Origin: Acinetobacter sp. Ver3
Lineage (GTDB): Bacteria; Pseudomonadota; Gammaproteobacteria; Pseudomonadales; Moraxellaceae
DNA length: 37,559 nt
Reading direction: 5' to 3'
NCBI RefSeq assembly: GCF_000632455.1
Contig: NZ_JFYL01000026.1
Coordinates: 1 to 37,559 of the forward strand
Part shown: positions 1 through 8,470 of the stretch, piece after piece
Layout of the letters: each line of letters starts with the position of its first letter
Position numbering within the stretch: the first letter of the stretch is position 1
Notes under the pieces: generated by a model
The model's input: the letters and a program-made list of their open reading frames with translations, nothing else
Databases searched by the model: none
What the model was told of the DNA's origin: nothing
Translations under genes and position numbers: made by a program

Positions 1-327
1 CAAAAGCAACTCAAACATGATCCAACAGTTGTCTAAGTAGCCCGCTGATAAATTAAGCTGTATACACTATTCATAGTATCGATAGCCCAATCTGAAACAT
101 CATATTTATCACTGAAAAATCCCATTTATAGATATGCTTTGCACCATCATATAGAAGTTGGAACTGATCTAAGTAACCATAATATGGGATTTGATTAATG
201 AAAAATAAGTTCTAGAAACACCAATTCACCCTACTAAAGAAGATAAAATGACACAGGCTAACTTGGACTATATTTAAAAAAAAATCAATTCATTCAACAA
301 TTTCAGATTTAAGTTGTGAAAATTTGC
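1..327. other. Region without an intact gene
   Basis: I see no intact coding sequence, RNA gene or strong terminator in this AT-rich stretch downstream of the small minus-strand gene. The only structure is a pair of adjacent minus-strand reading frames that look protein-like but are interrupted by stops and a frame change; they are listed separately as a possible gene remnant. Confidence 0.5.
33..211 (-). pseudogene. Possible decayed 3' end of a gene (frameshifted remnant)
   Basis: On the minus strand one frame reads about 46 codons from 211 down to a TGA at 71-73, with aromatic-rich, protein-like content (NQIPYYGYLDQFQLLYDG, then KHIYKW). The adjacent frame then continues in equally protein-like fashion (SDKYDVSDWAIDTMNSVYSL) to a TAG at 33-35. 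The apparent switch falls near a run of T at about 112-120, and a TAG at 212-214 closes the first frame upstream. I infer a frameshifted and truncated C-terminal fragment of an unknown protein. Chance similarity of short frames to coding sequence is a real alternative, and no family is recognised. Confidence 0.3.
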
Positions 328-771
328 CTAAACTGCAAGCTGTTTATTAAACAAATGCTTTGAAGGACGAGAACAACTTAGGCATTCAACATAATATTTA
401 AGTGGTGACTTTAATAAAATCTCGCTCACCGCATTCGACTCATTTAACCAAGCAAGCGATTTATTCGTGCCAAGAATAGCATTCCCTTTTATGGAGTAGA
501 TATAGAGTTTATTTAAGTTAGCTTTTAAGTCATTTGCTGCCAAATATTGTTCAAGCGTGAATGATTGATCGTGATCAATAGACCATTTTTCAGAAAACCA
601 CAACTGCAATAACTCTCCCAAAACCAGATGATGTTTTTTAAAAGGAAATACATCAACTATCGCGCCCTCGACTTCAGTGAAATAAGAAGTAGGCGAATTT
701 AAGATAGACAGGTAATTTTGTTTATAGAATTCAAGATTAGAAAAGATCTGAGAAATGGTAAGCGTATTCAT
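328..771 (-). CDS. Hypothetical protein, 147 aa
   Basis: I do not recognise a family. The ATG at 771 is preceded by a strong ribosome binding site (AGGAG, 7 bases before the start), which supports a real gene. The product looks cytosolic: no signal peptide or membrane segment, moderately aromatic, with a CLSC pair near the C-terminus (about residues 130-133). It stands alone between an empty region and the tRNA-Asn gene, facing away from the tRNA, with no partner gene to suggest a role. Confidence 0.6.
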   Translation of the reverse strand: MNTLTISQIFSNLEFYKQNYLSILNSPTSYFTEVEGAIVDVFPFKKHHLVLGELLQLWFSEKWSIDHDQSFTLEQYLAANDLKANLNKLYIYSIKGNAILGTNKSLAWLNESNAVSEILLKSPLKYYVECLSCSRPSKHLFNKQLAV

Positions 772-971
772 TCGCTTTCTCCTATTTTAGCCATTTAGTG
801 CTGGCAAGTTGGTATAAATCCACACTGCTTAAAACTCTGTTTCAAGCGCTCTGTTGTTAAATAAATCTAACAAGCTCATTCTAAATTGGCAAGTAAATTT
901 AAAAAAAACATTTTATTTGAGCAAATAAACAACATGCGGCTCAAAAGTGACAATTGTATGGCAATTTACAC

Positions 972-999
972 TTGACCCAATCTCAAATCCCCTTATAAT
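972..999 (+). promoter_or_regulatory. Sigma-70 promoter of tRNA-Asn
   Basis: A -35 box TTGACC (972-977) and a perfect -10 box TATAAT (994-999) are separated by 16 bases. The -10 box ends 11 bases before the first base of the tRNA, so transcription should start almost at the mature 5' end. This is a near-consensus promoter, as expected for a stable RNA gene. Confidence 0.85.
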
Positions 1000-1010
1000 C
1001 GCATTCAGAT

Positions 1011-1086
1011 TCTCCAATAGCTCAGTCGGTAGAGCGACGGACTGTTAATCCGCAGGTCCCTGGTTCGAGCCCAGGTTGGAGAGCCA
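1011..1086 (+). tRNA. tRNA-Asn (anticodon GTT)
   Basis: The sequence folds as a full cloverleaf of 76 bases. The acceptor stem pairs TCTCCAA (1011-1017) with TTGGAGA (1076-1082), followed by discriminator G and an encoded CCA (1084-1086). The anticodon loop CTGTTAA carries GTT at 1044-1046, and the T arm contains GGTTCGAGCC. It decodes AAC and AAU. It has its own promoter and terminator and ends convergently with miaE. MiaE does not act on this tRNA in known systems, so the adjacency is probably accidental. Confidence 0.97.
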
Positions 1087-1092
1087 AATACT

Positions 1093-1128
1093 AAAAAGCC
1101 CAAGCATTTAAGACTTGGGCTTTTTTTT
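1093..1128 (+). terminator. Rho-independent terminator of tRNA-Asn
   Basis: An 8-bp stem AGCCCAAG/CTTGGGCT with a loop of about 9 bases is followed by a run of eight or more T. It lies 7 bases after the encoded CCA end. Confidence 0.88.
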
Positions 1129-1133
1129 ATGCC

Positions 1134-1158
1134 AAAAAAATCCTCCACTTGGGAGGAT
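1134..1158 (-). terminator. Rho-independent terminator of the miaE end of the lepA-miaE cluster
   Basis: Read on the minus strand, ATCCTCC and GGAGGAT form a 7-bp stem around a 5-base loop, followed by a run of seven T. It begins about 16 bases after the miaE stop codon, back to back with the tRNA terminator. Confidence 0.8.
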
Positions 1159-1173
1159 TTTCTCAACCATATT

Positions 1174-1836
1174 TTAAGCTGCTTTTGCTGGAACTCCACT
1201 GTGAAAACGGAAGGTTTCATCAGGTGTTAAGATGAGTTGCTTTTCAACTTCACGAATGTGCTCAATACGACTTTGAATATCCTCCTCAGGATCTTTCAAT
1301 TTCGCAGTTTTAGCCACATCCAGAGCTAGTGCCAAATAATCCTCGTAATGGCGTGATTCAGATTTTAGTAAGTAGCGATAATAGCGCCCTAATTCCTCAT
1401 CAACTCTGGGCGCTAATGCATAAAAACGTTCACATGAGCGTGCTTCCACAAACGCACCAATAATTAAAACATCAATCAGCGCTTCTGGTTCATACGTTCG
1501 AATTTCTTTGCGTAAGCCACCCGCATAACGCCCAGCACTTAAACCAACCCATTGCTGCCCGCGCTTATTCATAAACTCTAAAACCTGCTCATAATGCAGC
1601 ATTTCCTCACGCACTAATTGAGCGAGCTTGACTTGTAAATCTACAAAAAAGCTGTATCTAAACATGAGATTCATGGCTGTACTGGCTGCTTTCTTTTCAC
1701 AGTTCGCATGATCTTGCATCAAAATATCAAGATTATTTACAGCCTCATCTAACCAAGCTTGTGGAGTTTCGCAACCAAGGAAGCCTATGACAGGCTTCAT
1801 TAATTCATCATAATCAATATTTGACATAGTACTCAT
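1174..1836 (-). CDS. miaE: tRNA-(ms2io6A) hydroxylase MiaE
   Basis: MiaE is a non-haem di-iron monooxygenase that hydroxylates the isopentenyl group of 2-methylthio-N6-isopentenyladenosine at position 37 of tRNAs reading U-starting codons. The 220-residue product shows the ferritin-like diiron ligand pattern: a Glu near 47, a first E-x-x-H at about 78-81, a Glu near 131 and a second E-x-x-H at about 160-163. Length fits the family. I chose the ATG at 1836; a TTG sits one codon upstream at 1839. The start lies a few bases after the pdxJ stop codon, so translation is probably coupled. It is the last gene of the lepA-miaE cluster. Confidence 0.93.
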   Translation of the reverse strand: MSTMSNIDYDELMKPVIGFLGCETPQAWLDEAVNNLDILMQDHANCEKKAASTAMNLMFRYSFFVDLQVKLAQLVREEMLHYEQVLEFMNKRGQQWVGLSAGRYAGGLRKEIRTYEPEALIDVLIIGAFVEARSCERFYALAPRVDEELGRYYRYLLKSESRHYEDYLALALDVAKTAKLKDPEEDIQSRIEHIREVEKQLILTPDETFRFHSGVPAKAA

Positions 1837-1841
1837 CAATC

Positions 1842-2567
1842 TTATCGTGCAGCTTTGATTGCTGCTTTCATATCTTGAACTGCTTGCGTAAGTCCTTTAA
1901 AAACAGCATCGGCAATCAGAGAATGTCCAATATTCAATTCGTGTATTTGAGGAATTGCTGCAATAGGAGCAACATTGTCAAGATTAAGTCCATGCCCAGC
2001 ATTTACAACCAAACCTTTAGCAGCAGCGTATTCTGTTCCACGGATAATACGTTGTAACTCTACCTGCTGTGCTTCTTCTGTTTCAGCATCTGCATAAGCA
2101 CCTGTATGAATCTCAATAGTTGGCGCACCACAGGCAATTGCAGCATCAATTTGTTCAATATCAGCATCGATAAATAACGATACATCACATCCAATCGCTG
2201 CTAATTCCTGTGTAGCAGACTTAACAGCCTCAAAATTACCAACAACATCTAAGCCACCTTCGGTCGTGACTTCTTGACGCTTTTCAGGCACAAAACACAC
2301 GTGATGCGGCTTTATTTCTTTAGCAAATGCCACCATCTCATCTGTCACTGCCATTTCAAGGTTCATGCGTGTTTTAAGTACAGGGCGCATGCGACGGACA
2401 TCATCATCATGAATATGACGACGATCCTCACGTAAATGTAATGTAATGCCTTCAGCCCCTGCCTCTTCACAAATTAGTGCTGCCTGTACTGGATCCGGGT
2501 AGCGTGTGCCTCGAGCCTGTCTTAGAGTTGCAACATGATCAATGTTCACACCAAGCAATGCAGCCAT
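1842..2567 (-). CDS. pdxJ: Pyridoxine 5'-phosphate synthase PdxJ
   Basis: PdxJ condenses 1-deoxyxylulose 5-phosphate with 3-amino-2-oxopropyl phosphate to make pyridoxine 5'-phosphate, the last ring-forming step of DXP-dependent vitamin B6 synthesis. The product is 241 residues, the usual length. It has the N-terminal [15 protein letters not shown] segment and a [13 protein letters not shown] stretch typical of this TIM-barrel enzyme. It follows recO by 9 bases, the recO-pdxJ order known from E. coli and other gammaproteobacteria, and is followed directly by miaE. Confidence 0.97.
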   Translation of the reverse strand: MAALLGVNIDHVATLRQARGTRYPDPVQAALICEEAGAEGITLHLREDRRHIHDDDVRRMRPVLKTRMNLEMAVTDEMVAFAKEIKPHHVCFVPEKRQEVTTEGGLDVVGNFEAVKSATQELAAIGCDVSLFIDADIEQIDAAIACGAPTIEIHTGAYADAETEEAQQVELQRIIRGTEYAAAKGLVVNAGHGLNLDNVAPIAAIPQIHELNIGHSLIADAVFKGLTQAVQDMKAAIKAAR

Positions 2568-2576
2568 AACATTTTC

Positions 2577-3290
2577 CTAATTTGATTTTGATTGAGCGTT
2601 TTGAATCCACAATTGACGACTTTTTAGTGGGCGATCACCCAATAATGAAGTAATCATTTGACGATATAATTTATTCAACAATTGTAACTGTTCAGCGTTG
2701 AAATCTGTACCATTTTTATAATTTATCATGCCGCGAATTTGCTCACCTGTCAGTGTAGCGGCACTTGAATACTGAACTGGTATGAAGCCTTCGTTTAATT
2801 GAAATTGATATTTTTGTGAAGTTAAAATTTCATTTTGGTGTGCGTCTATCGAGTAATCAATCGCATAACCAAGCTCTTCTAGAAGTACGTATTCAAATTG
2901 ACGAAGAATTTGCTTCAAGAATTCGTTAGGATTTGAATGTTGGGCTAATTTTTGTAAACTTTCTAATGTCTTGTGGTACTGTGCAAAAGTATCTGGCATT
3001 GCCTCTTCTAATGGGCATAATCTCAATAAGATTTCATTTAAATAAAATCCTGAAAAGAATGCATCACCATGAAAAAAAATGGGATGATTAACAATTTCTA
3101 ATTTTGTGAAATTTTTTAATTCAGACTTTCCTGTCGCTTGAAGTGCGATAGGCTGATACTGCGGTGGTGGAGGTTGTCTTAGTATGCCGTCAACTCGTCC
3201 ATACTCTTCAGTGAATAAATGGACAATATGACTCCGCTCTCGATACTTTCGATGATGGATTAAGTATCCATGCAAAAGTTCATTTCGCAT
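2577..3290 (-). CDS. recO: DNA repair protein RecO
   Basis: RecO helps load RecA onto SSB-coated single-stranded DNA together with RecR and anneals complementary strands. The 237-residue product begins with an OB-fold-like N-terminus (GYLIHHRKYRERSHIVHLFT) and continues into the helical domain typical of RecO. As in E. coli RecO, I see no CxxC zinc cluster. It lies 12 bases after the small lipoprotein gene and 9 bases before pdxJ. The era-recO-pdxJ neighbourhood supports the call, apart from the inserted lipoprotein. Confidence 0.93.
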   Translation of the reverse strand: MRNELLHGYLIHHRKYRERSHIVHLFTEEYGRVDGILRQPPPPQYQPIALQATGKSELKNFTKLEIVNHPIFFHGDAFFSGFYLNEILLRLCPLEEAMPDTFAQYHKTLESLQKLAQHSNPNEFLKQILRQFEYVLLEELGYAIDYSIDAHQNEILTSQKYQFQLNEGFIPVQYSSAATLTGEQIRGMINYKNGTDFNAEQLQLLNKLYRQMITSLLGDRPLKSRQLWIQNAQSKSN

Positions 3291-3302
3291 CGACTAATCT
3301 TA

Positions 3303-3494
3303 TTATTTATCTTTCTTTAGTTCTTCTTCATCATCGTCATTACTATCGGGAATAACAGCCCCAACTACTGCTGCAGTACCTTTGACAACTCCTTTGGTGG
3401 TTTTATACGCAACTTTTACAGGAACTGTGACAACTTTATGAATGCAACCTTGTAAAACCAAAGCACATACAATTATCGCAACCATCTTGATCAT
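3303..3494 (-). CDS. Small lipoprotein (NF038104-like), 63 aa
   Basis: A short hydrophobic signal segment ends in a lipobox LQGC, so the mature protein would start at a lipidated cysteine about 17 residues in. The remaining 45 or so residues are Val/Lys/Gly-rich (KVAYKTTKGVVKG) and end in an acidic then lysine-rich tail (DSNDDDEEELKKDK). I recall a similar small lipoprotein family in Acinetobacter of unknown function; this match is from memory. Two ATGs are possible (3497 and 3494). The GGAG site spaces better with 3494. It sits between era and recO in the cluster. Confidence 0.72.
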   Translation of the reverse strand: MIKMVAIIVCALVLQGCIHKVVTVPVKVAYKTTKGVVKGTAAVVGAVIPDSNDDDEEELKKDK

Positions 3495-3520
3495 CATCAG
3501 CTCCTATAACCGTTTAATCC

Positions 3521-4549
3521 TTAGATATCACTATATCCTAAGCTTTTTAATGCACGCTCATCATCAGACCAACCGCCTTTGACTTTAACCCAAAGGGTGA
3601 GCATGATCTTTTCTTCGAACATTTTTTCCATATCAGCACGTGCATCCATACCAATTTTTTTCAATTTTGATCCTTTTTCACCGATGACAATGGCTTTTTG
3701 CCCAGGGCGATCAACAAAAATCGTAGCATCAATATAGGTACATGCAGGCTTCATACGACCAGTTTTCTCATTTAAAGTCGCTTCTTCTGTTTTAAACGAT
3801 TCAATTTGAACTGTTAAATCATATGGAAGCTCTTCACCCAGTTGACGCATGATTTTTTCACGAATAATTTCAGAAGCTAAGAAGCGTTCAGAACGATCTG
3901 TGAGTTGATCTAGTGCATACAATGGTGGTTGAAACGGTAAGTATTTTTCGATCGTATCACGAAGATGATCAAGGTTAGCGCCACGCAATGCCGATACCGG
4001 AACGATCTCAGCAAAATTCATTAATTTAGTACGTTCTTGAATTAGTGGTAATGCCTGATTTTTATTCTCAAATGTGTCCAATTTATTAATGACCAAGATG
4101 ACAGGCATTTCGGCATTTTTGAGCTTCTCAAGGACTAATTCATCATTTTGAGTCCATTTGTCAGCGTCTACAACAAACAGTACAAGATTTACATCACGCA
4201 AGGCTGAATGAGCTGCACGATTCATCATTTTATTGATAGCACGGACTTCTTTCTTATGCATTCCAGGGGTGTCAACAAATACTGCCTGAGATTTCTCACG
4301 CGTATCAATACCCACAATCTTGTGTCGAGTTGTTTGAGGCTTACGAGACGTAATAGAAAGCTTCTGACCCAAAATATGGTTCATTAATGTAGATTTACCT
4401 ACATTCGGACGACCTACAATTGCTACAAAGCCACTTTTGTAGTCTGAGGGAATTGTAGTACCTTGAGAACTAAAAAATTGATTGATTAAATCATTGCCGC
4501 TGTCTTGCGACTCGTGATCAGCATCGATGTGATCGGAATGAGTAGTCAT
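3521..4549 (-). CDS. era: GTPase Era
   Basis: Era is an essential GTPase that binds 16S rRNA and assists 30S ribosome maturation. The 342-residue protein has G1 GRPNVGKST (46-54), G3 DTPG (93-96), G4 NKLD (155-158) and a C-terminal KH RNA-binding domain at about 250-330 with the VIGEKGSKLKKIG motif. It carries an N-terminal extension of about 35-40 acidic, polar residues relative to the roughly 300-residue E. coli protein. Its ATG overlaps the rnc stop codon by 4 bases (ATGA), indicating translational coupling; rnc-era is a widely conserved pair. Confidence 0.97.
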   Translation of the reverse strand: MTTHSDHIDADHESQDSGNDLINQFFSSQGTTIPSDYKSGFVAIVGRPNVGKSTLMNHILGQKLSITSRKPQTTRHKIVGIDTREKSQAVFVDTPGMHKKEVRAINKMMNRAAHSALRDVNLVLFVVDADKWTQNDELVLEKLKNAEMPVILVINKLDTFENKNQALPLIQERTKLMNFAEIVPVSALRGANLDHLRDTIEKYLPFQPPLYALDQLTDRSERFLASEIIREKIMRQLGEELPYDLTVQIESFKTEEATLNEKTGRMKPACTYIDATIFVDRPGQKAIVIGEKGSKLKKIGMDARADMEKMFEEKIMLTLWVKVKGGWSDDERALKSLGYSDI

Positions 4550-5247
4550 GAAGACTTTTGCTCCAAAAATTTTAAAATTTCCGCCGCTACTGCTTGCTCA
4601 GCAAAACGACGACTTGAACCCTCACCCATACATTTTGGCAAGCCTTCAACCATACATTCCACTTTAAAATGTTGGTTTGGTGCATCACCCTGAATATCAA
4701 CAACCTCATACACTGGGAGAGGTTTTTTACGAGCTTGAAGATACTCTTGTAAACGGGACTTAGGATCTTTCAATTGATCTGTTGGTTCAATATGATCTAA
4801 ATAAGGTTCATACCATTTCAACACAATTGATTCTAACAACTTTAAATCTTGGCTATCAGTATAGATTGCACCAATAATCGCTTCGACTGTGTCAGCGAGT
4901 ATCGACTCTCTATGATGACCACCAGATTTTAATTCACCAGTACTGAGTATTAAACTCTGACTAAGTTTCAAATCTGTTGCAATTTTGCCTAACGCTTCTT
5001 GTCGAACCAAAGTAGCTCGCATACGCGTCAGACGACCTTCGTTTTCATGTGGATAAGCATGATAAAGGTAATTGGCAATAATCATACCTAACAATGAATC
5101 GCCTAGAAACTCTAGGCGTTCATAGTTATGTTTATGGCTAACCGATCGGTGTGTCAATGCAAGTTGAAGTAATTCAATTTTCTTGAACTGATAACCGATG
5201 CGACTCAGTAAGCGAGAATCACTTACTTTGAACTGACCTTTGATCAA
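4546..5247 (-). CDS. rnc: Ribonuclease III
   Basis: RNase III cleaves double-stranded RNA, processing the rRNA precursor and some mRNAs. The product is 233 residues: an N-terminal catalytic domain with the signature ERLEFLGDSLLG (43-54), including the Mg-binding acidic residues, and a C-terminal dsRNA-binding domain from about 160. The chosen ATG at 5247 lies inside the end of the DUF4845 gene, a 29-base overlap. The N-terminus QFKVSDSRLLSRIGYQF fits the family, so this start is preferred over later ones. It is coupled to era. Confidence 0.97.
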   Translation of the reverse strand: MIKGQFKVSDSRLLSRIGYQFKKIELLQLALTHRSVSHKHNYERLEFLGDSLLGMIIANYLYHAYPHENEGRLTRMRATLVRQEALGKIATDLKLSQSLILSTGELKSGGHHRESILADTVEAIIGAIYTDSQDLKLLESIVLKWYEPYLDHIEPTDQLKDPKSRLQEYLQARKKPLPVYEVVDIQGDAPNQHFKVECMVEGLPKCMGEGSSRRFAEQAVAAEILKFLEQKSS

Positions 5248-5593
5248 AACTTTTCTCGAATGTGAGGACTAAATCAATATTAAATAAGAATGGCTTTCTT
5301 ACTTCATATTTCTTTGTCACTTGTAAACCTTGTTTAGATTTGACAGTCGCAATATCTTTGAACTCAATGTCACGGATATTGTTCATGCTAAATTTCTGCC
5401 CCATTGTTGAAGCAAACTGTTGTGGTGTTGTCGCCTTTGAGCTGATTGCAACTTGCTCTTCAATCAATTGATTGATTAGTCGGTCATCCCAATAAGGCTG
5501 CCACAATGCTACGAGCACTTTAAGTCCAAATGCCGCAACAATTACCCCTAATAAAATCGCTGTATACGATGCACCACGTTGAGTGTTACGCAT
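5219..5593 (-). CDS. DUF4845 membrane protein
   Basis: A 124-residue protein with a short basic N-terminus followed by one membrane segment at about residues 8-31 (SYTAILLGVIVAAFGLKVLV). The remaining domain of about 90 residues is probably periplasmic. I recognise the DUF4845 family, commonly found between lepB and rnc in gammaproteobacteria; its function is unknown. The position between signal peptidase I and RNase III agrees. The 3' end overlaps rnc by 29 bases. Confidence 0.85.
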   Translation of the reverse strand: MRNTQRGASYTAILLGVIVAAFGLKVLVALWQPYWDDRLINQLIEEQVAISSKATTPQQFASTMGQKFSMNNIRDIEFKDIATVKSKQGLQVTKKYEVRKPFLFNIDLVLTFEKSFDQRSVQSK

Positions 5594-5618
5594 TTTTTAT
5601 TATCCATATATTTGAAGA

Positions 5619-6473
5619 TTACTGAATTTGACCATTACGACTGAATGATGGCAATTTCAAACCAGCTTCTTTATGCATCCATACATAAATTGCTTGTCCT
5701 GTTAAATTTGCCTCAGGTACGAATCCCCAGATTCGACTATCAGCACTCTGATCACGGTTGTCACCCATGGCAAAGTAATATCCTTTCGGAACAGTTACTT
5801 CCCAGCTTTGACCATTTGTTCTCACAAAGCGATCATTCGCAGTGGCAACATAAGGAAGATCTTGTTTGGTTTGTGCATAATTGAAATGCGCAATAATCGG
5901 GTTTTGACCTTCCAAATTACGAACCAAATACTTATGATCACCTAAAGTTTCATAATGATAAATTGAATTTGGCGTGTCTGAAACATCTTTTTCACGATTA
6001 AATTCAGCCGATTCCGTTACAACTTTTTCACCATTGATAGTTAATTGATTATTCTCAAAAACGATATGATCACCAGGTAAACCAATAATACGCTTAATAT
6101 AGCTAATTGATGGGTTTGGTGGATATCTAAATACCGCCACATCACCACGTTCAGGCTCATTGACATTCAACACTTTGGTGTTACTAATCGGTAAACGAAC
6201 ACCATATTGATATTTGTTTACCAAGATATAATCACCCGTTTCCAATGCCGGAACCATGGATTCAGAAGGAATATTATAAGGTTCAAAGAAGAATGAACGC
6301 AGCACTAACACAACTGCAAGTACAGGCCAAAAATCATATGCCCATGTAATAATGAAATTTTCATTCCCTTTTCCTTTGGTTGCTCTTTGTTTGAGCACCA
6401 ATTTATCCAGCAACCATAATCCAAAAAAGATTAGGGTTGCAGGTACGAGAATGAGGTTAAAATCAAAATCCAT
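5619..6473 (-). CDS. lepB: Signal peptidase I LepB
   Basis: LepB removes signal peptides from exported proteins on the outer face of the inner membrane. The 284-residue protein has two N-terminal hydrophobic segments (about 5-22 and 48-62). The catalytic serine lies in IPSESMVPAL (Ser72), the general-base lysine in SYIKRIIGLPGD (Lys127), and the GDNRDQSADSR box is near 240-250. These are the Ser/Lys dyad and boxes of the S26 family. It follows lepA by 16 bases, the classic lepA-lepB operon. Confidence 0.97.
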   Translation of the reverse strand: MDFDFNLILVPATLIFFGLWLLDKLVLKQRATKGKGNENFIITWAYDFWPVLAVVLVLRSFFFEPYNIPSESMVPALETGDYILVNKYQYGVRLPISNTKVLNVNEPERGDVAVFRYPPNPSISYIKRIIGLPGDHIVFENNQLTINGEKVVTESAEFNREKDVSDTPNSIYHYETLGDHKYLVRNLEGQNPIIAHFNYAQTKQDLPYVATANDRFVRTNGQSWEVTVPKGYYFAMGDNRDQSADSRIWGFVPEANLTGQAIYVWMHKEAGLKLPSFSRNGQIQ

Positions 6474-6489
6474 GGGATATTCCTTGTTG

Positions 6490-8307
6490 TTATCGCTCTA
6501 CTTTTAACACAGCTAAGAAAGCTTCTTGTGGGATTTCTACACTACCCACCTGCTTCATACGTTTCTTACCTTCTTTCTGTTTAGCGAGAAGTTTCTTCTT
6601 ACGTGAAACGTCACCACCATAACATTTTGCCAATACGTTCTTACGCATTGCTTTTACTGTCGAACGCGCGATAATTTGAGCACCAATCGCAGCTTGAATC
6701 GCCACATCAAACATTTGACGAGGAATCAAATCTTTCATTTTTTCTACAAGTGCAATACCACGATGACGCGCATCTTGACGGTGACAAATCATTGCCAATG
6801 CATCAACTTTTTCACCATTGATCAAGACATCTACTTTTACAAGAGAAGAAGACTCAAAACGGATGAAGTTATAATCTAACGATGCAAAACCACGTGAACA
6901 TGATTTTAATTTATCGAAGAAATCCATCACGACTTCAGCCATTGGTATTTCAAATGTAATGGCTACTTGGTTTGCCATAAACTTCATGTCTTTTTGAACA
7001 CCGCGTCGTTCAACACACAACGTCATTACATTACCAAGATATTCTTGTGGCACAAGGATATTACATTCTGCGATCGGCTCACGAAGGTCTTCTACAGTAG
7101 ATCCATCTGGCATTTTTGATGGACTGTCGATATAAACTGTCTCACCACTCTTCATGACAGCTTCGTAAATTACAGTCGGTGCTGACGAAATAAGGTCTAA
7201 ATCATACTCACGCTCTAAGCGCTCTTGTACAATCTCCATGTGCAGCATACCCAAGAAACCGCAACGGAAACCAAATCCTAATGCATCAGAACTTTCAGGT
7301 TCAAAGAATAATGCTGAATCGTTAATTTGCAGTTTTTGTAATGCTTCACGGAAAGGTTCAAATTCACTCGAATCAATTGGGAATAAACCAGCATATACCT
7401 GTGGTTTAACTTTTTTGAACCCAGGTAAAGTTTCTACTTCCGGCGTTGTAGCAAGTGTAATCGTATCACCAACTGGCGCACCAAAAATATCTTTGATACC
7501 AGCAATCACAAAGCCGACTTCACCTGCTTCTAAAATATCAGTTTCTGTATGTTTAGGATTGAAAATACCGACAGAGGTAATGATGTGCGTTTGACCTGTT
7601 GATTTCATCAACATTTTATCGCCTTTACGCACACGACCTTGCTTAATACGAACTAAGGATACAACACCTAGATAGTTGTCAAACCATGAGTCAATAATTA
7701 AAGCTTGAAGCGGCGCTTCACGGTCACCCGTCGGAGCAGGAATGGTATTCACAAGTGTTTCTAAAACACCTTCGATTCCTAATCCAGTTTTAGCTGAACA
7801 CGTAGGTGCTTCAGTTGCTTCAATTCCGATAATGTCTTCAATTTCTTGAATAACACGCTCTGGTTCAGCTTGAGGTAAATCAATTTTATTGAGTACTGGA
7901 AGAACCTCAAGACCTTGCTCAATAGCTGTATAACAGTTTGCAACTGACTGAGCTTCAACACCCTGAGCTGCGTCTACAACTAAAAGTGCACCTTCACAAG
8001 CAGCAAGCGAGCGCGAAACTTCATATGAGAAGTCAACGTGCCCAGGTGTATCAATAAAGTTCAGTTGATATTCTTCGCCATTTGGGTGTGTATAATAAAG
8101 CGTCACAGATGCAGCTTTAATGGTAATCCCGCGCTCACGCTCAAGCTCCATTGAGTCTAGAACTTGCGCTTGCATTTCGCGATCTTGCAAACCACCACAG
8201 GTCTGAATAAAACGGTCAGCTAAAGTTGACTTCCCGTGATCAATGTGAGCAATGATCGAAAAGTTACGTATATTTTTGATATTTACGGATTTTTTAGCTT
8301 GCGCCAT
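6490..8307 (-). CDS. lepA: Elongation factor 4 LepA
   Basis: LepA is a ribosome-associated translational GTPase linked to initiation, back-translocation and 30S biogenesis. The 605-residue product has the P-loop HIDHGKST (21-28), DTPGHVDF and NKIDLP motifs, EF-G-like domains, and the LepA-specific C-terminal domain rich in lysine near the end ([19 protein letters not shown]). Length matches the family. It is the first gene of the lepA-miaE minus-strand cluster. An extended -10 promoter about 80 bases upstream and a leader hairpin precede it. Confidence 0.98.
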   Translation of the reverse strand: MAQAKKSVNIKNIRNFSIIAHIDHGKSTLADRFIQTCGGLQDREMQAQVLDSMELERERGITIKAASVTLYYTHPNGEEYQLNFIDTPGHVDFSYEVSRSLAACEGALLVVDAAQGVEAQSVANCYTAIEQGLEVLPVLNKIDLPQAEPERVIQEIEDIIGIEATEAPTCSAKTGLGIEGVLETLVNTIPAPTGDREAPLQALIIDSWFDNYLGVVSLVRIKQGRVRKGDKMLMKSTGQTHIITSVGIFNPKHTETDILEAGEVGFVIAGIKDIFGAPVGDTITLATTPEVETLPGFKKVKPQVYAGLFPIDSSEFEPFREALQKLQINDSALFFEPESSDALGFGFRCGFLGMLHMEIVQERLEREYDLDLISSAPTVIYEAVMKSGETVYIDSPSKMPDGSTVEDLREPIAECNILVPQEYLGNVMTLCVERRGVQKDMKFMANQVAITFEIPMAEVVMDFFDKLKSCSRGFASLDYNFIRFESSSLVKVDVLINGEKVDALAMICHRQDARHRGIALVEKMKDLIPRQMFDVAIQAAIGAQIIARSTVKAMRKNVLAKCYGGDVSRKKKLLAKQKEGKKRMKQVGSVEIPQEAFLAVLKVER

Positions 8308-8331
8308 GGGTTACCTTGAACAATAAATTGC

Positions 8332-8359
8332 GCTATGTATGAAGTAAAAACTACATAGC
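8332..8359 (-). other. Inverted repeat in the lepA 5' leader
   Basis: Perfect 8-base arms GCTATGTA (8332-8339) and TACATAGC (8352-8359) enclose a 12-base loop. The element falls between the predicted transcription start and the lepA ATG, so it would be a hairpin in the mRNA leader. There is no T run after it, so it is not an ordinary terminator. Its role is unknown. Confidence 0.6.
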
Positions 8360-8385
8360 AAAAGCTGTTTAACAAATTGCGGACG

Positions 8386-8394
8386 ATTATAGCA
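8386..8394 (-). promoter_or_regulatory. Extended -10 promoter of the lepA operon
   Basis: On the minus strand the sequence TGCTATAAT gives a perfect -10 hexamer with the TGn extension. No good -35 box is seen at 16-18 bases, which is acceptable for an extended -10 promoter. Transcription would start near 8379, leaving a leader of about 70 bases. Confidence 0.65.
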
Positions 8395-8470
8395 GATGGA
8401 TTTTTCAAAGTATTCATAATAATGAACACCATGTGGTGAAATATTTAATTCGTCCGACTCAAGCAATTCT

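Noticed and set aside
1005..1220. 71-residue minus-strand open frame across the tRNA-Asn gene
   Set aside because: It is the antisense reading of the tRNA and its terminator, a common false gene call; it also overlaps miaE.
1011..1836. Functional link between tRNA-Asn and the adjacent miaE
   Set aside because: MiaE acts on ms2i6A37 in tRNAs reading U-starting codons; tRNA-Asn reads AAY and carries a different modification at position 37.
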